A stretch of DNA of 57,172 nucleotides from assembly GCA_903837285.1 (NCBI GenBank), contig CAILUD010000152.1, forward strand, positions 1-57,172, written 5' to 3'. A program made the position numbers and the translations under genes. The DNA is from an uncultured Bacteroidota bacterium (lineage in GTDB: Bacteria; Bacteroidota; Bacteroidia; Bacteroidales; GWA2-32-17). The notes below the pieces were generated by a model that was not told the DNA's origin, made no database searches, and worked only from the letters and a program-made list of their open reading frames with translations. This document shows, one piece after another, positions 1 to 6,719 of the stretch (position 1 is its first letter; every line of letters starts with the position of its first letter).

Positions 1-30
1 AAAGGAACTTTTGAATTCAAAAGTTCCTTT
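1..30. terminator. Perfect 30-bp palindrome, probable bidirectional terminator
   Basis: Positions 1-12 are the exact reverse complement of 19-30, around a GAATTC centre. It lies 19 bases behind the stop codon of the minus-strand barrel gene and ends in a short T run, so it can form a 12-bp hairpin suited to termination. The window edge prevents checking a longer T run on the minus strand. Confidence 0.6.
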
Positions 31-49
31 TAATAATTTACAAATTTTA

Positions 50-658
50 TTAAAATTTAAATGATACCCCACCTAAAACTAAAGCACCACCAATACCAAA
101 TTCTAAACGTGCACCAATGTTATCGGTAAAGAAATATCTTAAACCAATAGCACTTCTCCAAGCTACAGGAACAGATGATGAAATACTTCCACCTGTAAAT
201 GTAGGATCATTTGATTCGTATTTTAAACTCCAGCTTGAATAACCAACGCCAAGTATAAAATAAGGATCAAGAGCATCACTTGTAGCAAAATGGAAGTTAA
301 AAGTAGGAAGTACTCTTATTCTTGGAACAGAAACTTTATAATTATAAGTAGTAGTAGCTGTTTCAGTCCATTCAACTGATGAATTAGCATAAGTAAAACA
401 TAAACCAATACCTATTTTATCAGATAATAAATATTCACCTTGAAGTCCAATAGGACCCATTGTTCCAATTTTAAAACCAGATTGAGTTGTTCCTGAATTT
501 TCATAAGCTGCTTTTAAAATTGATGTATATAAATTTGGAAAACCATAAGATGCATCAACAATGACATTGCCCTGCTCAATACATTGTGCATTAGCTTTAT
601 TAGAGCTATAAAAATTAACTGCTATAACAGCAATAATAACAAAAAAGATTTTTCTCAT
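50..658 (-). CDS. Outer-membrane beta-barrel protein
   Basis: A 202-residue protein with a Sec signal peptide (about residues 1-25, ending ANAQ). Alternating beta strands follow, and the chain ends in SFKF, the aromatic C-terminus typical of OmpA/OmpX-like barrels that insert through BamA. The family is the generic porin or 'outer membrane beta-barrel' group (PF13505/PF13568-like) found in many copies in Bacteroidota, so the ligand cannot be named. The gene is monocistronic. A good promoter lies upstream (689-718) and a palindromic terminator downstream. The ATG at 656-658 sits about 30 bases behind the -7 element, so the start is well supported. Confidence 0.8.
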   Translation of the reverse strand: MRKIFFVIIAVIAVNFYSSNKANAQCIEQGNVIVDASYGFPNLYTSILKAAYENSGTTQSGFKIGTMGPIGLQGEYLLSDKIGIGLCFTYANSSVEWTETATTTYNYKVSVPRIRVLPTFNFHFATSDALDPYFILGVGYSSWSLKYESNDPTFTGGSISSSVPVAWRSAIGLRYFFTDNIGARLEFGIGGALVLGGVSFKF

Positions 659-688
659 AATTATTTATTTTAGGTTAATAAGTTTTTT

Positions 689-718
689 CAAAGATATAAA
701 ATTATTTAGATTTACAAA
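689..718 (-). promoter_or_regulatory. Bacteroidota-type promoter of the barrel gene
   Basis: The minus strand reads TTTG (718-715), 18 bases, then TATCTTTG (696-689). This matches the -33/-7 pattern TTTG-N~19-TAnnTTTG. The expected transcription start is near 682, giving a leader of about 24 bases. Confidence 0.7.
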
Positions 719-846
719 TATTATTTTGAAATTAATCTAAAATATTCAAAAATAATTTTAATTAATTGTCTGATTGACAAACCTTATAATTCTCATTTTC
801 AAAAACAAATAGTTTATTTATAATTCGTTATCTTACTTTCCTTTCC

Positions 847-874
847 CTCAGAGTCTTCTAAAAGAGACTTTGAG
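847..874. repeat. 28-nt dispersed hairpin, copy 1
   Basis: CTCAGAGTC pairs with GACTTTGAG across a short loop. It starts 6 bases behind the moaA stop codon. 24 of its 28 bases match 18549-18576, which sits in the same place behind another minus-strand gene. It may act as a terminator, though the T run is poor. Confidence 0.65.
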
Positions 875-880
875 AAAACA

Positions 881-1681
881 TTACCCACCTATAACATTAA
901 ACATATTTTCATTACTATATGTACCGCACTTAGGTTTGTTTTCCAGAGCTAATTTAATTGCCTGGCTAGCTCCCAGCTCCCTAACATTATACGCAATATC
1001 GTTAAATAAACAAGGCCTTAAATAACCATCGCTTGATAAGCGTAATTTGTTACAGACTTTACAATCACCTCCTGTTCCACCTTCTACAACAGAAAACTCG
1101 CCTGTTTTTAAATTCATTTGATGAATAAACCTAACTATTAATCCATTTGCTTCGCAATATTCTTTTACCTTTTTTGCATCAGGCTCATTCTGCGATTTTT
1201 CTATTACACAATTTATTTTTATTGGGCTAAGTCCCGATTCTTTAGCTGCTTTAATACCCTCAAGAACCTTTGTTATATCGCCTCCTCGGGTTATATCTTT
1301 AAATTTATCGACATCTAAAGTATCTAAACTTATATTGACTCTTTTTAAGCCCGCATCAAATAATGGTTTGGCAAATTCTTTTAATAATATTGCATTTGTA
1401 GTTAGAGATAAATCCTTAAGTTCTTTTATTTGCGATAACAATCTGATTAATTCAACAATATTTTTTCTAATGAGAGGCTCTCCTCCCGTTATTCTTACTT
1501 TACTAATTCCATAACCAACAGCAACTTCTACAAATTCATTAATTTCTTCAAAAGATAAAATATCAGTATGATTAATAAGCTTTACACCACCTTCGGGCAT
1601 ACAATATTTACAACGAAGATTGCAACGATCTGTTACAGAAATTCTTAAATAATGAATATCTCTGTTATATTTGTCTAACAT
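881..1681 (-). CDS. moaA: Compact MoaA-like radical SAM protein (GTP 3',8-cyclase family)
   Basis: MoaA turns GTP into the 3',8-cyclo intermediate, the first step of molybdenum cofactor synthesis. The N-terminus is canonical: the radical-SAM cluster cysteines are C20, C24 and C27, and GGEP is at 66-69. The second cluster motif is present as C207-x2-C210-x13-C224, and the chain ends in the conserved double glycine (265-266). At 266 residues it is about 60 shorter than usual. Nearly all of the segment between the RFI motif (about 185) and C207 is missing. The first arginine of the CNRxR substrate motif is lysine (CNKLR). It overlaps moeA by 17 nt (1665-1681), which implies translational coupling. 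No moaC, moaD or moaE is visible. It could be a compact but active MoaA or a divergent paralogue. Confidence 0.8.
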   Translation of the reverse strand: MLDKYNRDIHYLRISVTDRCNLRCKYCMPEGGVKLINHTDILSFEEINEFVEVAVGYGISKVRITGGEPLIRKNIVELIRLLSQIKELKDLSLTTNAILLKEFAKPLFDAGLKRVNISLDTLDVDKFKDITRGGDITKVLEGIKAAKESGLSPIKINCVIEKSQNEPDAKKVKEYCEANGLIVRFIHQMNLKTGEFSVVEGGTGGDCKVCNKLRLSSDGYLRPCLFNDIAYNVRELGASQAIKLALENKPKCGTYSNENMFNVIGG

Positions 1682-2840
1682 TTACTAAATCTCCTTTTTT
1701 TAATTCAAAAACTCCAATACCAATTGGAAATATAACATCTGCTTCACATATTGATGAAACATGTGCAGAACCATGAAATTCTACAGGAACAACTTCGCTA
1801 TTATTATTTACTTTTGAAGGTACCCAAAGCATAACTTCAGCTTTTGCTCTTTTAAAATCGGTAGCTAATGGTAAAAAAATATTTTTTTGAGATTGAGTAG
1901 ATCCCATCATTTTCTGTAAAAATGGTTTTACTAAAATCTCGAAAAGCACGAATGAAGATACCGGATTACCTGGCAATCCAAAAACAAATGCATTTTCGTG
2001 AATACCAAAAACAGTAGGCTTACCAGGTCTTATTTTAATTTTCTCGAATAATAAATCAACATTATTTTGCTTTAAAATTTTAGGTACAAAATCGAAATCA
2101 CCCATCGAAACACCTCCGGTTAAAATAACTACATCATTTTCTGAAATAGCTTTTTTTATTGCCAAATCAGTCTTTTCTTCAGTATCTTCAATTATTCCAA
2201 AATATACAGGTATTGCATTAGTTTTTTGAACCTGAGAATATAATTGCCAAGCATTAGAATTTCTTATTTGTCCCAAAGCAGGAATCGAATCAGGCTCAAC
2301 AAGCTCACTACCCGTGGTTAAAATAGCTACTTTAGGTTGTTTGTAAACAAATAATTCAGGATAACCAACCGAGGCTATTAGTGCAATATGTTGCGGTTGA
2401 ATATTCAATCCTTCTTTCAACAATATTGCATCTTTTTTTATATCCTCAGCTTTGTATGCGACATTTATTCCAGTTTTTTCTAGAGTGAATCTAATATGGT
2501 TGCTATCAATCTCTTTTGTATGTTCAACCATTAAAACGCAATCTGCTCCTACTGGCAACATTGCCCCTGTCATTATTTTAGAGCATTGATTCTGAATTAT
2601 GTTATTTTTGGGAACAGATCCAGCTTGAATAGTTTCAATAACTTCTAAAATATTATGAATATCTGATATCTTACAAGCATACCCATCAACAGCAGATTTA
2701 TCAAAAGGAGGCATATCCATGTCAGCAATAATATCCTGAGCTAAAGTTCTATTTAAAGAATCTAATAACTTAACTTTTTCTGTGCCAATAACTTTAGCCT
2801 TTTCCAGAACTGTTTTTAAAGCCTCTTCGAATAGTATCAT
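1665..2840 (-). CDS. moeA: Molybdopterin molybdenumtransferase MoeA
   Basis: MoeA inserts molybdate into adenylylated molybdopterin to give active cofactor. The 391-residue length is normal. The N-terminal MoeA domains carry DMPPFDKSAVDGYA. The central MoCF-binding domain shows TTGSEL and GGVSMGDFDFVP, and the GLPGNPVSS motif follows before the C-terminal beta domain. It is the first gene of the moeA-moaA operon and runs divergently from tatA. The promoter is the TAATTTTG at 2860-2867, giving a leader of about 13 bases. Its placement beside Tat genes and near mobA/mobB fits delivery of cofactor to exported molybdoenzymes. Confidence 0.93.
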   Translation of the reverse strand: MILFEEALKTVLEKAKVIGTEKVKLLDSLNRTLAQDIIADMDMPPFDKSAVDGYACKISDIHNILEVIETIQAGSVPKNNIIQNQCSKIMTGAMLPVGADCVLMVEHTKEIDSNHIRFTLEKTGINVAYKAEDIKKDAILLKEGLNIQPQHIALIASVGYPELFVYKQPKVAILTTGSELVEPDSIPALGQIRNSNAWQLYSQVQKTNAIPVYFGIIEDTEEKTDLAIKKAISENDVVILTGGVSMGDFDFVPKILKQNNVDLLFEKIKIRPGKPTVFGIHENAFVFGLPGNPVSSFVLFEILVKPFLQKMMGSTQSQKNIFLPLATDFKRAKAEVMLWVPSKVNNNSEVVPVEFHGSAHVSSICEADVIFPIGIGVFELKKGDLVNVRQI

Positions 2841-2859
2841 TTCTAAAATAAATTATTTG

Positions 2860-2867
2860 CAAAATTA
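2860..2867 (-). promoter_or_regulatory. -7 element for moeA-moaA
   Basis: TAATTTTG on the minus strand, 20 bases upstream of the moeA ATG. No clear TTTG -33 element is seen. Confidence 0.5.
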
Positions 2868-2902
2868 ACTAATTTTAAGCTATTTATTAAACAGTTTTTT
2901 AA

Positions 2903-2910
2903 TATCTTTG
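2903..2910 (+). promoter_or_regulatory. -7 element for tatA-tatC
   Basis: TATCTTTG matches TAnnTTTG. A start near 2917 would give a leader of about 65 bases before tatA. Confidence 0.5.
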
Positions 2911-2981
2911 AAGCTAATTTATTGTTATTTTAAACAAATGAATATTTGTTTTTAAATAGTTAAAATTTAACAACATAAAAC

Positions 2982-3224
2982 ATGATAGCAAATTTAGTAT
3001 TATTAGGAATGTTTGGCGGACAAGAAATTATTATTATTTTAATTATTGTTTTGCTTCTTTTTGGTGGTACAAAAATCCCTCAACTTATGCGTGGGCTTGG
3101 CAGAGGAATGAATGAATTTAAAAAAGCAAAAGATGGTGTTTATGATGATTTAGATGTTAACGACACCAAATCACCTAAAACAGACAAAAATAATTCAGCA
3201 AAATCAAAAGAAGATAACAAATAG
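2982..3224 (+). CDS. tatA: Twin-arginine translocase subunit TatA
   Basis: TatA forms the protein-conducting assembly of the Tat system, which moves folded proteins across the inner membrane. This 80-residue protein shows the classic layout: a short N-terminus with FGGQE (about 11-15), one membrane helix (15-28), the FGGTKIPQL hinge, then an amphipathic helix ([13 protein letters not shown]) and a polar tail. tatC follows 64 bases downstream. No separate tatB is seen, so this is probably a minimal TatAC system. Neighbouring molybdenum-cofactor genes suggest that molybdoenzymes are among its cargo. Confidence 0.93.
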   Translation: MIANLVLLGMFGGQEIIIILIIVLLLFGGTKIPQLMRGLGRGMNEFKKAKDGVYDDLDVNDTKSPKTDKNNSAKSKEDNK

Positions 3225-3230
3225 AAGAAT

Positions 3231-3274
3231 ATCGCTATTCGTTTTTTTAACACTTAAAACTGATAAATAGCGAT
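3231..3274 (+). repeat. Inverted repeat between tatA and tatC
   Basis: 3231-3239 (ATCGCTATT) pairs exactly with 3266-3274, leaving a 26-base loop that holds a run of T. It could trim or attenuate the tatA-tatC transcript to give more TatA than TatC, but this is inference. Confidence 0.45.
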
Positions 3275-3288
3275 TTACATTATCTCAT

Positions 3289-4119
3289 ATGTTTAGATTT
3301 CTATTTGGGTTATATAAAAAGAAAGAACAAGATTCAACGTTTTGGACTCACCTTGATGAATTAAGAAAATATCTTTTTAGATCAGTAATTGTAATTTTTA
3401 TTTTTGCAATTGTTGCTTTTATCTATAAAGACTTTATATTTAATACACTAATACTATTACCCAGCGATACAAAATTTATTACTTATAAGGTTTTCTGTAA
3501 AATTGGCACATTGCTCAACTTTGATTCCTTATGCTTTCAACCATTTAAGTTAGATTTAATTAATACTGAAATTGGCGGTCAATTTCGCTATCATTTGTTA
3601 ATTTCCACAATTGTTGGAATAATAGTAGCATTCCCTTTTATAGCATATCAACTGTGGTTATTTATTAAGCCTGCACTTAAAGAAAAAGAACTAAAATCAT
3701 CAAGAGGAATTATACTTTACATTTCAGGATTATTTTTATTTGGAGTTTTATTTGGATATTTTTTAATTGCTCCTTTAACAATAAATTTTCTTGCCACTTA
3801 TGAGTTAAGTTCAAATATAAAAAACCTTATTTCGGTTGGATCATATATCTCAATTTTATCAATTCTAACTTTATCAATGGGTATTGTATTTGAACTTCCT
3901 GTATTAATATATTTTTTAACAAAAATAGGACTGTTATCTTCATCATTTTTAAGAAATCACAGAAAACATGCTATAGTAATAATTGCAATACTTGCTGCAT
4001 TTATTACACCTTCGGGCGATGCATTTAGTTTGTTATTGGTTGGTTTTCCAATATGGATGCTTTTTGAAATAAGTATATTTGTTAGTAAAAAAGTTGAAAA
4101 AAACAGAAAAGAAATTTAG
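3289..4119 (+). CDS. tatC: Twin-arginine translocase subunit TatC
   Basis: TatC is the polytopic receptor that binds the twin-arginine signal. The 276-residue protein has the family opening FWTHLDELRKYLFRS (about 18-32), six predicted membrane helices, and the conserved late motif FITPSGD followed by LLLVGFPIWMLFEIS. A 45-residue insertion-like stretch (about residues 50-95) in the first periplasmic loop is longer than in the E. coli protein; this is common in Bacteroidota. It is co-transcribed with tatA. The last four bases overlap the tail of the convergent mobB gene. Confidence 0.93.
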   Translation: MFRFLFGLYKKKEQDSTFWTHLDELRKYLFRSVIVIFIFAIVAFIYKDFIFNTLILLPSDTKFITYKVFCKIGTLLNFDSLCFQPFKLDLINTEIGGQFRYHLLISTIVGIIVAFPFIAYQLWLFIKPALKEKELKSSRGIILYISGLFLFGVLFGYFLIAPLTINFLATYELSSNIKNLISVGSYISILSILTLSMGIVFELPVLIYFLTKIGLLSSSFLRNHRKHAIVIIAILAAFITPSGDAFSLLLVGFPIWMLFEISIFVSKKVEKNRKEI

Positions 4120-4667
4120 ACTAATTTCCAAAGGTTTTCTGTCACTACAATTTTATTTTTTAGCTTTATTAACTCTTCATTAAGCTTGCCTTCTTTAACT
4201 GAAATAATTATATCAGCATTTTTTCTATTTGTTATTTTAATACTATCCTGATCATTGTTATTTGCTGATTCTATAAAAACTAATAATCCTGGTTTAAATA
4301 TTCTGCCTAGAATTCCCGATTCAGAAATAATTAATCGGCTATCGCCTATATGATTTAAAATAAAATTAAAGGCTGATTCAAGTTGATAATCTTTAGTTTC
4401 TAAATAATAAACGGGGTTAGCCCCAGCCTGAAGAAATAACGAACTATCTTTTTGTGTAATTTCATTTTCTATATAAATATTACAATCAACATCATGCCAA
4501 ATTTTTTCTCTGGGTTGTTTATCGGCATGAAAATGTGGCGATATTTTTATTGCAGCAATTTTATTTTTCTCAATATTATTATTAATTATAGATTGCACTA
4601 AGGCAGTTTTACCGGTATTTCGTCCAGAGCCACAAACAATAAGCAGATTAGGAATAAATTTTCTCAT
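4116..4667 (-). CDS. mobB: MobB-like P-loop NTPase for molybdenum cofactor
   Basis: A 183-residue GTPase-like protein with a P-loop GSGRNTGKT at 13-21. MobB binds GTP and assists MobA in attaching GMP to molybdopterin. The assignment rests on the P-loop, the size and the position: its ATG overlaps the mobA stop by 4 nt (4664-4667), so the two are translationally coupled. Sequence after the P-loop (KISPHFH, then ISESG) fits a MobB-type fold but is divergent. It ends convergently with tatC, overlapping by four bases with no room for a terminator. Confidence 0.75.
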   Translation of the reverse strand: MRKFIPNLLIVCGSGRNTGKTALVQSIINNNIEKNKIAAIKISPHFHADKQPREKIWHDVDCNIYIENEITQKDSSLFLQAGANPVYYLETKDYQLESAFNFILNHIGDSRLIISESGILGRIFKPGLLVFIESANNNDQDSIKITNRKNADIIISVKEGKLNEELIKLKNKIVVTENLWKLV

Positions 4668-5230
4668 TGTAAATTATTTAAATCATTAATTGTATTAACA
4701 TTCGAAAATAAATTTTCTTTAAAAAAAGAAACAGTTTTATCAATATTTATTTTCTTGAAATTACTAATTGAAATCAAACTTAATGGAGAATAATCATTCT
4801 TTAAGAATAAGTTTTCAATTATAGGGATTAATGATTTTGAATAAACGGCACATAATGGTTCATAATGGGAATTATAAAATGGCATTATCAAATCATTTTC
4901 TTTAGCATTACTAATAATATATCTTATTAAATCTTCAGAAACTAAAGGCATATCGCACGTTAAAACCACATTAAAATGGTTTGAGCTTTTCTTTAAACAG
5001 GAATAAATACCAGCTAACGGACCAAATTTTCCGATTTCATCTGGAACTTTTATATAGTTATATTCTGGAAATTTATTTGAGTCGGCGCTTATAACAATTT
5101 CATTACAAAACTTTTTTAATATGTTAATTGGATATTCTATAAGTGGCACATTGTTATACAACAATTTACTTTTATCCTTTCCTATTCTTTTACTTTCTCC
5201 ACCAGCTAGAACAATCCCTGAGATATTCAT
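4664..5230 (-). CDS. mobA: Molybdenum cofactor guanylyltransferase MobA
   Basis: MobA transfers GMP from GTP to molybdopterin, giving the MGD form used by the DMSO-reductase family. The protein has 188 residues. The nucleotidyltransferase signature LAGGESKRIGKDKSK is at 8-22, with isoleucine where RMG is usual. Also present are GPLAGIYSC and the metal-binding TCDMPLV. It is the middle gene of the transporter-mobA-mobB operon: 8 bases from the transporter, then a 4-nt overlap with mobB. It therefore lies under the same riboswitch-like leader (6471-6574). Confidence 0.9.
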   Translation of the reverse strand: MNISGIVLAGGESKRIGKDKSKLLYNNVPLIEYPINILKKFCNEIVISADSNKFPEYNYIKVPDEIGKFGPLAGIYSCLKKSSNHFNVVLTCDMPLVSEDLIRYIISNAKENDLIMPFYNSHYEPLCAVYSKSLIPIIENLFLKNDYSPLSLISISNFKKINIDKTVSFFKENLFSNVNTINDLNNLQ

Positions 5231-5238
5231 GCATGCAA

Positions 5239-6402
5239 TTATTTAATTTTAAAATAACTTTTAATGTTTTTGTCAGAAATGTAATACATAACTGTACCTA
5301 CTACCATTCCAATTAAATAACCATAAGGTAAACCGCATGCGATTAATGCAACTATTAAAGCTATAAAAAAACTTTTTTTGGAATCGATAATATCTTTAAT
5401 AAAAATCATGAGCGTTAATCCTTCAAATAAAAGAATAACGCCTAATATTGGCAAAGGAAAAATCTTAACAATTTGCTCAAAGCTACCGCTAAAAAAGAAT
5501 CCCAAAATTAAAAACAAAATGCCGTAAATAAAAACAGAACCACCTGTTCTTGCTCCAAAAGCATAATGACCGGCCATACCACCCGAACCATGACAAGTTG
5601 GAACACCTCCTAAAAAAGGATTCATAATATTAATTATGGAATATGTAAGACTTATTTTTTTTATTGTTATTTTTTTCTCTGGAAAATAATCCGTTGCCAT
5701 TTGTTTTGTTGCTATAATTGAATTTCCAAGCGAAAGTGGTATTTGTGGTAAAGCTAAAATTAAAAATCCAGTTAAAATATCAGTCCAGTTTGGCATATAT
5801 AATTTTGGTAACGATACACTTACAGCATTCGCAATATTAAAATCAGTGAAATTAAAAATTAAAGCATAAATTACTCCAAGAATAATAATAAATATTGCAG
5901 GTGGATATTTTCTATTTCCAATTAAAATAATTGTAATTACAAATGCAATACCAGCAAGCCAATAGCCTGAAACGGAATCAGCTACCACATACTCTTTTAA
6001 AGCAATTAGAGATAGTTGAATGCCCAATCCGAATTGAATACCACGAATAACAACCTTAGGAATATACTTAGCAAGTAAATCAACTAATCCCGTTAACGAG
6101 AGAACTAACATAAACACACCAATTGCTAAACCCCCACCATAAATAACTTCGGGAGCTATTTTCTGAGTTATAACAATCATCGCAACTGCTTTCAATGGCT
6201 GAACAGGCATCGGAATTCCATACAATAAAGCAGTTAATAATTGCATTATACCATATGTAATTAAAACGCTGGCAGTATCGAGACCAGAGGCCAGTATCAT
6301 TCCAATTATTAAAGGTAAATCGGTTCCTATATCACCAAATGCACCCGATAATTCATTTCGGTCGAATCGGATTCGTTTTTTTAATTTATTTAATATATTC
6401 AT
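5239..6402 (-). CDS. MOT1-type molybdate (sulfate-like) transporter
   Basis: A membrane protein with about ten helices. The MOT1/MFS_MOT1 family marks are clear: ELSGAFGDIGTDLP near the N-terminus, then YGIPMPVQPLKA, and GGVPTCHGSGG in the second half. Characterised MOT1 proteins are high-affinity molybdate importers related to SulP sulfate carriers. The gene leads an operon with mobA and mobB, which strongly supports molybdate as substrate. The longest open frame reaches a TTG at 6426, but that codon lies inside a terminator hairpin (6417-6445). The ATG at 6402 is the likelier start and gives 387 residues. Confidence 0.88.
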   Translation of the reverse strand: MNILNKLKKRIRFDRNELSGAFGDIGTDLPLIIGMILASGLDTASVLITYGIMQLLTALLYGIPMPVQPLKAVAMIVITQKIAPEVIYGGGLAIGVFMLVLSLTGLVDLLAKYIPKVVIRGIQFGLGIQLSLIALKEYVVADSVSGYWLAGIAFVITIILIGNRKYPPAIFIIILGVIYALIFNFTDFNIANAVSVSLPKLYMPNWTDILTGFLILALPQIPLSLGNSIIATKQMATDYFPEKKITIKKISLTYSIINIMNPFLGGVPTCHGSGGMAGHYAFGARTGGSVFIYGILFLILGFFFSGSFEQIVKIFPLPILGVILLFEGLTLMIFIKDIIDSKKSFFIALIVALIACGLPYGYLIGMVVGTVMYYISDKNIKSYFKIK

Positions 6403-6416
6403 CACACAAAATAAAA

Positions 6417-6445
6417 ATGCCTTCAATCAATTAGAAAGAAGGCAT
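6417..6445 (-). terminator. Intrinsic terminator of the riboswitch expression platform
   Basis: On the minus strand ATGCCTTC (6445-6438) pairs exactly with GAAGGCAT (6424-6417), and the T-rich tail TTTTATTTT follows at once. It stands between the aptamer-like leader and the transporter ATG, so it can switch the operon off early. Confidence 0.75.
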
Positions 6446-6446
6446 C

Positions 6447-6468
6447 ATCATTAAAATATTTTAATGAT
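6447..6468 (-). promoter_or_regulatory. 22-bp palindrome between aptamer and terminator
   Basis: A perfect A/T-rich palindrome (ATCATTAAAAT and its complement). It lies between the closing stem of the aptamer and the terminator stem. It may be a linker hairpin or part of the switching structure. Confidence 0.5.
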
Positions 6469-6470
6469 TT

Positions 6471-6574
6471 TCTCCTTTCCAATTTGGGTATTAACCTCGG
6501 GTGGGCGTTTTGTTTCCATTGGCCCAATGGTTAAATTTCATAGACTTTCATCTTTAGAAAATTTAACTCGGAGA
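6471..6574 (-). ncRNA. Candidate molybdenum/tungsten cofactor (Moco) riboswitch
   Basis: The minus-strand leader can fold into a multi-stem domain. P1 pairs 6574-6570 (TCTCC) with 6475-6471 (GGAGA). P2 has nine pairs, 6567-6559 with 6538-6530. Then come a hairpin at 6530-6516 (CCATTG/CAATGG) and a small one at 6496-6487. The unpaired segments CTCCGAG, ACGCCCACCCGAGG and GGAAAGGAG resemble, from memory, the conserved blocks of the Moco RNA motif. A promoter lies at 6613-6620, a terminator follows at 6417-6445, and the controlled genes are molybdate transport plus mobA-mobB. I cannot tell a Moco from a tungsten-cofactor (Tuco) type. Confidence 0.7.
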
Positions 6575-6586
6575 CTACAATAAATA

Positions 6587-6594
6587 TAACTTTG
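6587..6594 (+). promoter_or_regulatory. -7 element possibly for the OmpA/PD40 gene
   Basis: TAACTTTG on the plus strand, 126 bases before the ATG at 6720. It runs against the transporter leader, so the two transcripts would overlap. Confidence 0.35.
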
Positions 6595-6612
6595 TTGATA
6601 AAAACCAACTTG

Positions 6613-6620
6613 CAAAGTTA
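6613..6620 (-). promoter_or_regulatory. -7 element of the transporter-mobA-mobB leader
   Basis: TAACTTTG on the minus strand. Transcription from about 6606 would include the whole aptamer (6574-6471) and terminator. Confidence 0.5.
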
Positions 6621-6719
6621 TAAATTAATAATAAACAGAAATAAAAATTATAGTTATAATTCCTAATTTTATAATAATTTTGAGACGAAAACGTTTCATC
6701 GATATTAATTTATTTTTTC

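Noticed and set aside
5239..6426. Transporter start at 6426
   Set aside because: That codon is TTG and lies in the terminator stem; the ATG at 6402 is better.
6471..6574. TPP, SAM or c-di-GMP riboswitch upstream of the transporter
   Set aside because: The GGTTAATACC segment recalls the TPP motif, but the CTGAGA block is missing; SAM-I and c-di-GMP-I core sequences are also absent. The molybdenum gene context favours a Moco-type RNA.
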